Origin: Symbiodinium sp. CCMP2592
Lineage: Eukaryota; Sar; Dinophyceae; Suessiales; Symbiodiniaceae
DNA length: 64,000 nt
NCBI GenBank assembly: GCA_905221615.1
Contig: CAJNDT010005913.1
Span: 620,001-684,000 of the forward strand
Direction: 5' to 3'
Under the pieces are notes generated by a model. It was not told where the DNA came from. It was given only the letters and a program-made list of their open reading frames with translations, and did not search any database. The stretch's first letter is position 1. Every line of letters starts with the position of its first letter. Made by a program: the position numbers and the translations under genes. Shown here one piece after another: positions 43,568-52,356 of the stretch.

Positions 43568-43969
43568 TCACGCTTCCTGCTTGTGCTTGTAATCGGAAAT
43601 CGCGGCTTTGATCGCGTCTTCAGCGAGGACTGAACAGTGGATCTTTACTGGTGGGAGCGAGAGTTCTTCCACGATCTCAGTGTTCTTGATGTCGAGTCCT
43701 TCGTCAAGGGTTTTGCCGCGGAGCCATTCAGTCGCGAGTGAAGAACTTGCGATTGCGGATCCGCAACCGAAGCACTTGAACTTCGCGTCCTCGATGATAC
43801 CGGTATCGTCGTTGACCTTGATCTGGAGCTGCATCACATCTCCACACTCAGGGGCGCCGACAAGACCAACACCGATCTCCTTGGACTCTTTGATCTCTTT
43901 CTGCGTGCCGAATGTGCCGACATTGCGTGGGTTTTCATAGTGGTCGATGACTTTGTCGCCGTATGCCAT
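43568..43969 (-). CDS. iscU: Iron-sulfur cluster scaffold protein
   Basis: IscU is the scaffold on which new 2Fe-2S clusters are built with sulfur from IscS. The 133-residue protein has the conserved Cys in GAPECGDVMQL, KCFGCGSAIASSS and PVKIHCSVLAEDAIKAA, together with the start MAYGDKVIDHYENPRNVG. Length and motifs fit the housekeeping type. AGAGGTG precedes the ATG. It lies 89 bases after iscS and 48 bases before the A-type carrier. Confidence 0.96.
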   Translation of the reverse strand: MAYGDKVIDHYENPRNVGTFGTQKEIKESKEIGVGLVGAPECGDVMQLQIKVNDDTGIIEDAKFKCFGCGSAIASSSLATEWLRGKTLDEGLDIKNTEIVEELSLPPVKIHCSVLAEDAIKAAISDYKHKQEA

Positions 43970-44058
43970 GGTTCACCTCTCAGGTGGTTGTTGTCTATTC
44001 GGTAAACGCTGTTCGCGTCCGATTTGTTCCATTTCGATCCCGATGGGAATCGAGTCAG

Positions 44059-45297
44059 TTAGTGTGCAGCCCATTCGATCTTGGAGATGTCGATCCCCTC
44101 ATTGTGCATGTCGTACAGCGGTGAGAGATCGCGGAGTTTCTTGACCGCCTCGATGATCTTGTTTCCCGCGAACTCGACTTGCTCTTTGGTCGTCCAGCGA
44201 CCGAAAGACAGACGCAGCGAAGAGTGAGCGAGGTCGTCGCCAATGCCGAGAGCTTTGAGCACATAGCTTGGTTCGAGCGAGGCGCTGGTGCACGCGGATC
44301 CGGAGCTTACAGCGATTTCCTTGATCGCCATCATGAGAGACTCGCCTTCCACGAAGCCGAATGAGATGTTGGTGATGTTTGCGAGTCGTTTGTCGCGATG
44401 ACCATTGACTTGCACGACATCGAGTTCTTTCTCGATCATTGATTCGAGCATATTGCGGAACTCAAGGAGGCGTTCGCGTTCGTCATCCATGGACTGAGCG
44501 CAGAGTTCGCACGCTTTCCCGAGACCGACGATGCCGGTGACATTCAGCGTTCCTGAACGGAAACCTCGTTCTTGTCCGCCGCCTTCTTGGAGCGCGGTCA
44601 AGCGGATGCGTGGCTTGCGACGACGGACATAGAGAGCGCCGACACCCTTGGGGCCGTAGATCTTGTGTCCCGAGAGCGAGAGGAGATCGATGTTGTCGGT
44701 CTTGACATTGGTAGGCATTTTGCCAACCCACTGCGTCGCGTCGGTGTGGAAAACCACGCCCTTGCTGTGACAGAGTTCGCCGATCTCCGGGATCTCGTTG
44801 ATGGTTCCCAGTTCGTTGTTGGCCCACATGATGGTGACGAGGATGGTGTCGTCACGCAGAGCGCCTTCGACCATGTCGCGGGTGATGAGTCCGTCAGGTC
44901 CCGGCTCTAGGTAAGTGACATCGAAGCCTTCCTTCTCGAGACGCTTGCATGGATCGAGCACGGCTTTATGCTCGTGAATCGCAGAGATGATGTGTCCACG
45001 GCCAGTCTCACCCGCAGGCTTCTTTGCGTACATGTTCGCGGCGCCTTTAATCGCGATGTTGTTGGACTCCGTAGAACCAGAAGTGAAGATCACTTCCTTG
45101 GAGTCGGCGCCGATGATATCAGCGACCTGCTGGCGTGCTTTTTTGACGGCTTCTTCAGCGGCCCATCCGAAGCTATGGTTGCGGGAGCCGGGGTTGCCGA
45201 AGATGTCGGTAAAGTATGGCATCATCGCTTCGACCACTCGAGGATCACAAGGAGTGGTCGCGGCATGGTCCAAGTACATAGGGAGTGTGACACCCAT
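44059..45297 (-). CDS. iscS: Cysteine desulfurase
   Basis: IscS removes sulfur from cysteine with pyridoxal phosphate and supplies Fe-S assembly and tRNA thiolation. The 412-residue protein begins MYLDHAATTPCDPRVVEAM after a short lead and has the PLP Lys in LSLSGHKIYGPKGVGALYV. The persulfide Cys is in SSGSACTSASLEPSYVL. AAAGGAT precedes the ATG. No iscR regulator precedes it and no hscBA or fdx follows the set, so the operon is minimal. Confidence 0.96.
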   Translation of the reverse strand: MGVTLPMYLDHAATTPCDPRVVEAMMPYFTDIFGNPGSRNHSFGWAAEEAVKKARQQVADIIGADSKEVIFTSGSTESNNIAIKGAANMYAKKPAGETGRGHIISAIHEHKAVLDPCKRLEKEGFDVTYLEPGPDGLITRDMVEGALRDDTILVTIMWANNELGTINEIPEIGELCHSKGVVFHTDATQWVGKMPTNVKTDNIDLLSLSGHKIYGPKGVGALYVRRRKPRIRLTALQEGGGQERGFRSGTLNVTGIVGLGKACELCAQSMDDERERLLEFRNMLESMIEKELDVVQVNGHRDKRLANITNISFGFVEGESLMMAIKEIAVSSGSACTSASLEPSYVLKALGIGDDLAHSSLRLSFGRWTTKEQVEFAGNKIIEAVKKLRDLSPLYDMHNEGIDISKIEWAAH

Positions 45298-45432
45298 GGT
45301 TTATCCTTTCAGATCTCACGCACGCTCTGTGAGCGAGCTGAGTTTTAGAATCATTCTTATGAGGATTGTAGTCCATTCCGGTTGAACAAGCAACGGTTTT
45401 GGACTGTGTTCGACGGGGAAATCCGCTTGGAT

Positions 45433-45861
45433 TCAGGATGCGAGGTATCGCATTTTGACCCTATTCCCCTGGCTGTTGAATGCGACTTCGGTCATGTATG
45501 CTTTCATGAGCATCACACCTCGTCCGAATGGTTTGGAGAGGTTCTCTGTGAGTGTGGGATCAGGGAGTGCTTCTGGGGTGAACCCAGGTCCTTGGTCTTC
45601 GATCGCGATTTGGAGATCGCCGTCACTGACTTTAAACTCGACTGTCACAGGGAGGTTTGTATCGAGTCCTTCGTGGCCGTGGACGAACGCGTTGGTGATT
45701 GCTTCTTCGATCGCGAGTCGGACTGCGAACAGAGCGGCATCCTTGAGCCCCGCGTCTACGGCAAGCTTGAGAATCCGGTCAATCAACTCGTTGATTTGAT
45801 CACGATCATTGACCAACTGCACGGATTCTGATCCTGGGATGCTTGTGCTTGGATCGCCCAT
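45433..45861 (-). CDS. RsbW-like anti-sigma/serine kinase-type ATPase
   Basis: The 142-residue protein is a HATPase_c domain of the RsbW/SpoIIAB group: AVRLAIEEAITNAFVHGHEG is the N-box, EDQGPGFTPEALPDP the G1-like box, and GRGVMLMKAYMTEVAF the G2 box. Such proteins bind a sigma factor or phosphorylate a STAS partner. The gene starts 11 bases after the STAS gene, so the two form a classic partner-switch pair. Which sigma factor or process they control is not shown; the sigma factor at 37.2 kb is only one possibility. Confidence 0.9.
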   Translation of the reverse strand: MGDPSTSIPGSESVQLVNDRDQINELIDRILKLAVDAGLKDAALFAVRLAIEEAITNAFVHGHEGLDTNLPVTVEFKVSDGDLQIAIEDQGPGFTPEALPDPTLTENLSKPFGRGVMLMKAYMTEVAFNSQGNRVKMRYLAS

Positions 45862-45872
45862 TCTTATCCGGG

Positions 45873-46238
45873 TTAGTTGGTCGCCGCGTTGAACTGTGTC
45901 ATCGCGTCGTTCAGCGTCTCGTGGATGTTGAAGAGTTTGTTCAGCCTTGTGATCACGAAGACTTCATAAATCTGCGGATCGATATTTGCGAGACGGAGTG
46001 TGCCGTCTTTTTCGTTGGTCTTGTTGTTGATGGTGATCAGCGCCCCAAGAGCCGCGGAAGACAAGTGATCAACATTCGCAAAGTTGATCAGGATCTGTGG
46101 GGTTGAGGTCGTGTCGATCAACCCACTGATTTCATCACTGATCGCTTGGATGTTTGCTTCATCCAGAATGTTGCGATCGATGAACTCAACCTGGGTCACC
46201 TCGTCGATTTTGGAAATCCTAAGTCTGGACTCGGACAT
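45873..46238 (-). CDS. STAS-domain anti-sigma factor antagonist
   Basis: The 121-residue protein has a STAS fold like RsbV/SpoIIAA: TQVEFIDRNILDEANIQAIS, then ILINFANVDHLSSAALGALI, in which the Ser pair marks the usual phosphorylation site, and LNKLFNIHETLNDAMTQF at the end. A GGGAG site precedes the ATG at 46238; an upstream frame from 46292 is less likely. It is translated just ahead of the RsbW-like gene. Confidence 0.9.
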   Translation of the reverse strand: MSESRLRISKIDEVTQVEFIDRNILDEANIQAISDEISGLIDTTSTPQILINFANVDHLSSAALGALITINNKTNEKDGTLRLANIDPQIYEVFVITRLNKLFNIHETLNDAMTQFNAATN

Positions 46239-46346
46239 CGGCCGTCTCCCGTTGATGCGTGTACTGAAACTGACGCACCCACTATAGAACATGAGAGCAT
46301 GTTTGGCGCGAAAATAACTTGGTAGTCAAGGTGAGAATCCGCGACA

Positions 46347-46384
46347 TAAAAAAACTCGGAACTGGCTTGAGAGCCGGTTCCGAG
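46347..46384 (-). terminator. Terminator after the secretin gene
   Basis: On the minus strand a 13-bp stem with one G-T pair (46355-46367 with 46372-46384) and a 4-base loop is followed by a run of seven T. Confidence 0.93.
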
Positions 46385-46418
46385 TGAGTTTTGGGGTTCG
46401 ATTATAGTGCTGTACCAA

Positions 46419-49400
46419 TTAGCCGCCGAGTTGATCGAGCAGACCTGGGAAGTGGCGTTCCTCTTCCTCGTTCTGGATCAGGATGGTTGGCTTGAGGAGC
46501 ACGAGGAGTGTCTTCTCTTCCTTCACATCGATGCGGTTCGAGAAGAATCGCGAGAGGATGGGGATCTTGGAGAGGACTGGGACGCCGGTCTCTACTTCAA
46601 CTTCGTCCACGAGGCGCTGTCCGCCGAGCAGGATTGTGCCTTGGTCGGGAACAGTGACCGTAGTGTTAATCTGCGTAGAGGTTACGGTTGGTTGCTGGAT
46701 GGTACCGGTAAAGGTTGAAGCACTTCCGACACCACCGGCAGTGCCGCCGCCGCCACCCGCGGCACCCTGTTGGGTGACGGTACGAGGGTTGGAGTCGAGG
46801 TCGTTATCCGAGAGCTGAGTCTGGATGGTCATGGTGACATAGCGACGATCTGCGGAAACAACACCTGTGATGTCGAGGAGCACACCGTCAGAGATCGGGG
46901 TGAGGACTGGGTCGAACGCACCTGAGTTGGACCCAGTGATCGGTGTGAGGTCAGACACAAAGGTCGTGGTGGTTGCCACGGTGATGAATGCTCGCTGGCC
47001 ATTGGTGAAGGTCAGTCGTGGTGCGGTCAGTGTGACCGAACGCTGATCCGCTTGGGTTGCTTCAACAAGGAAGTCCACTTGAACATCATCGAGGAATCGA
47101 GCGGTCACGCCGAGTGCCGGGTTTGCGCCGAGGATGTCTGCTGCGAATGAGCTTGCGCCCGCGAGGGTTTCGGTGAGCCCGAACGAGTTTTGTGCACCTC
47201 TGATGACAGACCATTGGTCGTTGTTTGCTCCACCACCTCCATTAGCGCCGGGACTGAAGACTGGCTGGGTGACTACGCCGATCGCGTCGGGAACGCCGTC
47301 GCCGTCGGTGTCGATCGGGAAGTTGCCCCCACCAGAGACATTGTCTACGAGCTCACCGGTGATGGGGTCAAAGTAGTCAGATGGGAGGAGTGAGGGATCA
47401 ATCGCTACGCCGCGTTGGTATTCCGTGCTGTTTGCGTTGAAGTAGACATCCAGATCGAATCCGATTTGCTCGAAGAAGTTTTGGTCGACCGACATGAATC
47501 GGGTTTCGACATTGATCTGGACTGCACGCTGCGAACGGAGCTTGTTGAGCAGTCCGATGACTTCTCTGTGGTAGCGTGGGGTGGTCGTGATGATGAAGTT
47601 GCCGTTGAGGGAGGTCAGCGAGCTGGTGTCGCCTCCGGCATCCGCCCAGCCGTCTGGATCAACACTCGACTGGATGAGGTCAGAGATCGCGGTGACCCGA
47701 TCTTCACGAGTAGTGAGCTGGATCTGGGTGCCACCACCTGAGAACGGGCTTTGTCCGCCGCTGGACCCGCCGCTGCTCTGGATGTTGAACTGCGGAGCGT
47801 TGTCAAAGTCAGGGACTTCGAAGAGCAGGTCGCGAACATCGTAGATTTCGAGGATGGTGTTCTGACGGAGAACATCATCTGAAGAGATGGTCAGGATGCC
47901 ATCTTGAACGGCCCAGCTCGCGGGAAGAACAGGATCAGATGCTTTGGCAAGGACACGATCGAGAAGGACTTCGAGCGTGACATTGTTCAAGCGGAGTGTG
48001 ATCGGGGTGTCAGGGTCGACGCCAATGTCAGCGAGTGATTCCCAGTCGGTATCGATGTCTAGGTTTGCGGTCGCGCCGATGAATGCGAGGACATCTTCGA
48101 AGGAGTTGTCATCGAAATCGACCGGCATGCGTGTTTCGCGCAGTTGAGTAAGGACGGCACGGTTCGCCTCGGATTCTGCGAACTCAAGGGTCGAGCCGCG
48201 GCGGAAACTGATTGCGGGCCAGTCATCTGGGTAGTCAATTAGGAAGTCCGGAAGGATCATCGCTTCCTGGTTGTCAAGCGACTCGTGAGCGTAGCTCAGG
48301 TTCTTGTCGCGTTGATAGCCGAGGAAGTCGCGGTAGACAATGGTGTCCTCAATGATGTCCTTGAGGAGCAGACCTGATGGGTTTGCCGGATCGAGGAAGA
48401 GGATGTTCTCTACGATCTCGAGTGCTTCTTCGTACTTGAGTTCGGACTGGAGAGCACGCACGCGTTCGAGGGAAGCGAGCACACGCTCGTCGCGTTCGTT
48501 GAGACGCTGGGCTTCGAGTTCGAGGGTGCGCTGCTCACGCTCGGCGGCTTCTTGCTCGAGTCGTGTCTGACGGAGCTGCTCGTCGCGCTGTGCGATGCTT
48601 GATGCGAGGCCATCGAGTTCAGCGATGTAGTTCTCGTAGGTTGCTTCGGGCATGAACTCACGAGCACGCTGAACTTCCAGACGAGCTTGAGCGACGAGTC
48701 CAGATGCGACCGCGGTATCGCCTGCGGCGAGTGCATCGTTTGCTTGTGTGGTGAGGTTGTCATAGGTCGCGGTGAGGCGCTGCATGATGATGCTGCTCTC
48801 TTGGATCGGATCATCCAAGCCTCCACCGGATGGACCGCCTTGGACGCCGAGTGCGATCTCGACTTCATTGAGACGCTGTCCTGCGAGGGTGCGTTCCTCG
48901 TCGGAGATGTAGGAACCGAAGTTTTGGAGGAGGTTGTTGTACGAGTTCATCGCGTCGTTGAGTCGGCGTTCTTCGTACGCGACATTGGCGTTTGCGAGCA
49001 GAGTCTGTGCTTCAAACTTGCGTGCGGTCTCGACGAGGTCGACTTCAGCAGGTTCTTCGGTCACATCAGCAGGTTCAACCTCGACGATGATGACTTCTGG
49101 ATCGTCATTCTCAACTTCGACCGGTTGGGCGAGCATTTCCTCTGCATTGGAGATGAGCCACTCTGAGTTGTTGCCCGATTCTGGAGCGAGCATGCCCATG
49201 GAAGGGGATGCGTCTCCGAAGGTTTCGCCACGCGTTTGCTCAAGGTCCGCGATGCGGGTGCGGTAGACAGTCAGCTTGCGTCGTGTCTGTGCATCCAGAT
49301 CCAGTCCGAGCATGCCGATGCGGTTGATGATGTTCTTGGCGCGAGCGTAATCGCCTTGGTTGAACGAATCGATCGCGGAGCGGAGGGTCGCAGGAACAAG

Positions 49401-49871
49401 CGGTTGTGCTTGGTCGCGACGGAGTTTGATCTGATCGGAAACCGCATTGGCGCGATCGATTTGTTCTGCGGAGGACTTGGAAGCGTTGTAGATCGTTTGG
49501 ATCTGTCGCTCTGCGTCAACGAGTCGATCTCCGCCGAGAGCGAACTCGGCTTTCTGGAGTGCAATATCGTGACGGTCGGTGCGTTGAATTGAGCGTTCGA
49601 TGTTTGCGAGCAGTTTCCAAACGCGTTGATCTTGCTCGTCACTGAGTGACATACCTGCAGGGGAGCTTTGCAGTGCTTGGATCATTGCACGAGCGCGGAT
49701 CAACTCTCCATCATTGAAAAGCTGTGTCGCACGATCGAGCACATCACCCGTTTGGACACTTGCGTGTGTGTCCGGAGCATTTGTTGAGTCTGCGTTCGCA
49801 TATGCGAAGGAAGCAGCGGCTCCGGTAGTGGCGAGAAGCAAGGTCACGAATCGTTGTCTGGTGGGTGACAT
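46419..49871 (-). CDS. Secretin (GspD/PilQ-type) with long N-terminal TPR and coiled-coil part
   Basis: Secretins form the outer-membrane gate of type II, type III or type IV pilus systems. The 1150-residue protein starts with a signal peptide (RFVTLLLATTGAAASFAYA). Residues about 45-520 are helical with TPR-like units (ATQLFNDGELIRARAMIQAL) and a coiled coil rich in Glu, Arg and Gln. N-domains follow (about 590-830), with IYDVRDLLFEVPDF before the Gly-rich loop. The secretin core ends with VPDQGTILLGGQRL and ETGVPVLSKIPILSRFFSNR. GGAG eight bases upstream supports the ATG. The N-terminal part is unusual for GspD and may replace a separate pilotin or assembly factor. Confidence 0.93.
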   Translation of the reverse strand: MSPTRQRFVTLLLATTGAAASFAYANADSTNAPDTHASVQTGDVLDRATQLFNDGELIRARAMIQALQSSPAGMSLSDEQDQRVWKLLANIERSIQRTDRHDIALQKAEFALGGDRLVDAERQIQTIYNASKSSAEQIDRANAVSDQIKLRRDQAQPLVPATLRSAIDSFNQGDYARAKNIINRIGMLGLDLDAQTRRKLTVYRTRIADLEQTRGETFGDASPSMGMLAPESGNNSEWLISNAEEMLAQPVEVENDDPEVIIVEVEPADVTEEPAEVDLVETARKFEAQTLLANANVAYEERRLNDAMNSYNNLLQNFGSYISDEERTLAGQRLNEVEIALGVQGGPSGGGLDDPIQESSIIMQRLTATYDNLTTQANDALAAGDTAVASGLVAQARLEVQRAREFMPEATYENYIAELDGLASSIAQRDEQLRQTRLEQEAAEREQRTLELEAQRLNERDERVLASLERVRALQSELKYEEALEIVENILFLDPANPSGLLLKDIIEDTIVYRDFLGYQRDKNLSYAHESLDNQEAMILPDFLIDYPDDWPAISFRRGSTLEFAESEANRAVLTQLRETRMPVDFDDNSFEDVLAFIGATANLDIDTDWESLADIGVDPDTPITLRLNNVTLEVLLDRVLAKASDPVLPASWAVQDGILTISSDDVLRQNTILEIYDVRDLLFEVPDFDNAPQFNIQSSGGSSGGQSPFSGGGTQIQLTTREDRVTAISDLIQSSVDPDGWADAGGDTSSLTSLNGNFIITTTPRYHREVIGLLNKLRSQRAVQINVETRFMSVDQNFFEQIGFDLDVYFNANSTEYQRGVAIDPSLLPSDYFDPITGELVDNVSGGGNFPIDTDGDGVPDAIGVVTQPVFSPGANGGGGANNDQWSVIRGAQNSFGLTETLAGASSFAADILGANPALGVTARFLDDVQVDFLVEATQADQRSVTLTAPRLTFTNGQRAFITVATTTTFVSDLTPITGSNSGAFDPVLTPISDGVLLDITGVVSADRRYVTMTIQTQLSDNDLDSNPRTVTQQGAAGGGGGTAGGVGSASTFTGTIQQPTVTSTQINTTVTVPDQGTILLGGQRLVDEVEVETGVPVLSKIPILSRFFSNRIDVKEEKTLLVLLKPTILIQNEEEERHFPGLLDQLGG

Positions 49872-50361
49872 CCGGAATCACTCCGTTCAATGTGTTTGTG
49901 CCGACAGTGGTGTCGAACGGTCCTGTATCTACTTATGGTGAGCGGGCACTATCATCGTACCCGCACAACGGCTTTCATGCGCGCCAAACGACGCTCGCGA
50001 ACCGTAGGGAGGGACAATACCGGCGTCGGAGTGAAATCGCAAATGGTTGGCATGAATTTGATCCCCAATATCGCCATTGCTGATGCCGAGTTTTTGGCCT
50101 TCTCGTGCGGTTCGTAGTGAGACCAGAGGTCTGATCTCGGAAGTTGTGTCTTTCGTTGTCCCGTATCGACCAGTGTTAAAGCACGAAAGCGGGGCCGTGC
50201 GTACTGGTGATGTGGTGTCTATTCGATCGCAAATCAAGAAGGGTTGCTTGCGGATCCAGAGAATTCGCATTCTCGGCCTAGCACTGCAGTGGATGCTCAA
50301 TCAACCAATCGAAAAGCACGGTTGATCTTGATTAGTGCTCTGGAATCACGAGCTACTTTGT
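49872..50361. other. 490-base gap before the secretin gene
   Basis: No convincing gene. A minus frame at 49929-50300 (123 codons) includes EGQKLGISNGDIGDQIHANH, which looks somewhat protein-like, but it has no ribosome site or known family and may be a remnant. The secretin promoter is expected in the first 80 bases (minus strand) but no clear boxes were found. Confidence 0.4.
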
Positions 50362-51414
50362 TTATTTGGTGCCTGTGAGCCAGCGAGCACTCAGTATGGA
50401 CTGCTGCTGCAAGTACTTCTTGGGAAGCGGTTTAGAACTTTTGGAATGCTCGGGTTCAACGCTGATGTCCTTCGGCTCAACGCGATCCGCGCTGAGCAGG
50501 TAGATATCAGTCGTTGACTTGTCCGTCTCTGGCTCCTCAATCAATTGCTCGATCGCTTCGAGCGCCAGCGACTCCGCTTCGTGGATTGATGCTGCGGTAC
50601 AGAGGACCTCGGCATACTGGGCGGTCGGGTTCTGGTCGGTCTCGTAGCGGAGAAGGCAACGGAACGGCGTGATCCCCAGATCGTTTCCCTCATCATCCAG
50701 GTTTGATTCCGGATCGACATTAAGGACCAATCCCCAGTGATGACGAGCGGCTTCCACAATTTCATCCGCATTGAGCAGATCGGGACGGTCCTTGGGAGTG
50801 ATCAGCACCGATCGATGCTCATGAGCCGCGGCGTCGGCGCCTGCGGGCTCATCGACCGCTTCGATGCCAAATGAAGCAAGGAGTTGTTCGATCTTCGGAC
50901 ACAGCTCAGGTTCAACACGGATGGTCAGTATTTTGTGCTCATCGACAAACGCGTAGAAGAATGGGTCTTCAGAGACCGCTCCGAATCCCACCATGCCGTC
51001 TTCGAAGAAGAAGTCGTGGTAGCGCTGGAGGAAGTTGGTGACGCGTTCCTGTCCGATGGGTTCGTACGCGATGTAGGGGTCAATCTCGCGGTAGCAGTCG
51101 TGTCCGATGTAATCCAAGATCGGATACACGCGTCCCGGCATAAGCGCGAAGATCTGTACCCAGAGTGCGTGCAGTCTTTGGGCGCTGATGACGATGTCGT
51201 AGACATAGCGATCGGGCCACGCTTCGACATCCTCGATGCCGTCGTCGCCGTCCGCTTGCTCGAAGTCGGAGTTGTACCCCTCTTGCGGCTTCATGGGCTC
51301 AACTGGATAGACACCAAGCGGGAAACCGAATCCTTGGATCGTTTTCCGGGCAATGGATTCATCTGCTAAGCATCGTGACATCGGGTCGAGCGCCTCCAGC
51401 CGTATTATCGGCAT
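50362..51414 (-). CDS. Unknown acidic protein
   Basis: The 350-residue protein is not recognised. It has no signal peptide or membrane segment, is rich in Asp and Glu, and contains aromatic-rich stretches (DRYVYDIVISAQRLHALWVQ, RYHDFFFEDGMVGFGAVSED). A middle part (ILTIRVEPELCPKIEQLLAS) and a later part (LITPKDRPDLLNADEIVEAA) look like alpha/beta domains. The C-terminal 40 residues are basic and polar. The start at 51414 is not certain; ATG 51381 is possible. It is divergent from coaX. Confidence 0.72.
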   Translation of the reverse strand: MPIIRLEALDPMSRCLADESIARKTIQGFGFPLGVYPVEPMKPQEGYNSDFEQADGDDGIEDVEAWPDRYVYDIVISAQRLHALWVQIFALMPGRVYPILDYIGHDCYREIDPYIAYEPIGQERVTNFLQRYHDFFFEDGMVGFGAVSEDPFFYAFVDEHKILTIRVEPELCPKIEQLLASFGIEAVDEPAGADAAAHEHRSVLITPKDRPDLLNADEIVEAARHHWGLVLNVDPESNLDDEGNDLGITPFRCLLRYETDQNPTAQYAEVLCTAASIHEAESLALEAIEQLIEEPETDKSTTDIYLLSADRVEPKDISVEPEHSKSSKPLPKKYLQQQSILSARWLTGTK

Positions 51415-51498
51415 CCTGAAGGGTAGACTCCATCCCAGATTCGTGCCTGCGGAGCTTCAGGGGACTCTTTGAATCCGCTCTGTGTCTACGCTTCCCTC

Positions 51499-52356
51499 AT
51501 GATCCAAGACGACTCACTGAGACCTTCCGAAGACCAATCAGAATCCGCTCCAATCCAGATCGGGTCACTCATCGCGATCGCTGTGGGCAACACGCGTACT
51601 CGCGTTGGGTCGTTCTCTGGGATCAACAAGGAATGTCTTAATCCCCAGTCTTTCGAATCCAGCGATTCCGCGGGGATTGCTCAGCGGGTCAAAGAGATCT
51701 CCGACTCATTGGGAGAGCTCTCGGCTGATCAACCAACGGTCGTCATCGCAGGTGTTCATCCCAAGCACGCGGATGAGATCGAGCGGGCTGTGCACGATGT
51801 GGTGTCTTTCCCAACCTACCGATTCGGGAGAGACTTCCAGATCCCAATCCATCACACACTGACGGAGTCGGGCGAGATGACTGTGGGTCAGGATCGATTG
51901 CTCTGTGCTCTTGGTGCGTTCGATACGCTCAATCAAGCATGTGTTGTGATTGACATCGGGACTGCGGTCACGATCGACTTTGTTGATGGCACTGGTGTCT
52001 TCCACGGCGGAGCGATCCTGCCTGGGATCTCGATGATGCTCTCATCGCTGCATGATTCGACGGCGAATCTCCCGAAGCTCACCTATCGCAAGCTGGATGC
52101 TGGATCAAATGAGCCAGCAAAGCAGACCGATGAAGCGATCTTGTTGGGGGTGACTTATGCGATCCGTGGCGCTGTGCGAACGCTAACTGAGCGTTACGCG
52201 GACCATTACCAAGCGTATCCACAGACCATCGTGACGGGTGGCGATCTGGGAGTGCTTGAGGGGGATGAGCTGATCGACACCTTCGTTCCTGATCTGCAGT
52301 TGCAGGGGATCCGCGTCGCGTGCACGAAGTTGATTGACGAAGACGATGACGAGTGA
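51499..52356 (+). CDS. coaX: Type III pantothenate kinase
   Basis: CoaX phosphorylates pantothenate, the first step to coenzyme A. Family motifs are present: IAIAVGNTRTRVGSF (nucleotide binding), GQDRLLCALGAFD, VVIDIGTAVTIDFVD and FHGGAILPGISMM. From the ATG at 51499 it has 285 residues. A TTG at 51469 with AGGGG upstream is an alternative start. It ends in an acidic tail (IDEDDDE). Its stop codon shares one base with the ATG of the MnmE-like gene (TGATG). Confidence 0.92.
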   Translation: MIQDDSLRPSEDQSESAPIQIGSLIAIAVGNTRTRVGSFSGINKECLNPQSFESSDSAGIAQRVKEISDSLGELSADQPTVVIAGVHPKHADEIERAVHDVVSFPTYRFGRDFQIPIHHTLTESGEMTVGQDRLLCALGAFDTLNQACVVIDIGTAVTIDFVDGTGVFHGGAILPGISMMLSSLHDSTANLPKLTYRKLDAGSNEPAKQTDEAILLGVTYAIRGAVRTLTERYADHYQAYPQTIVTGGDLGVLEGDELIDTFVPDLQLQGIRVACTKLIDEDDDE

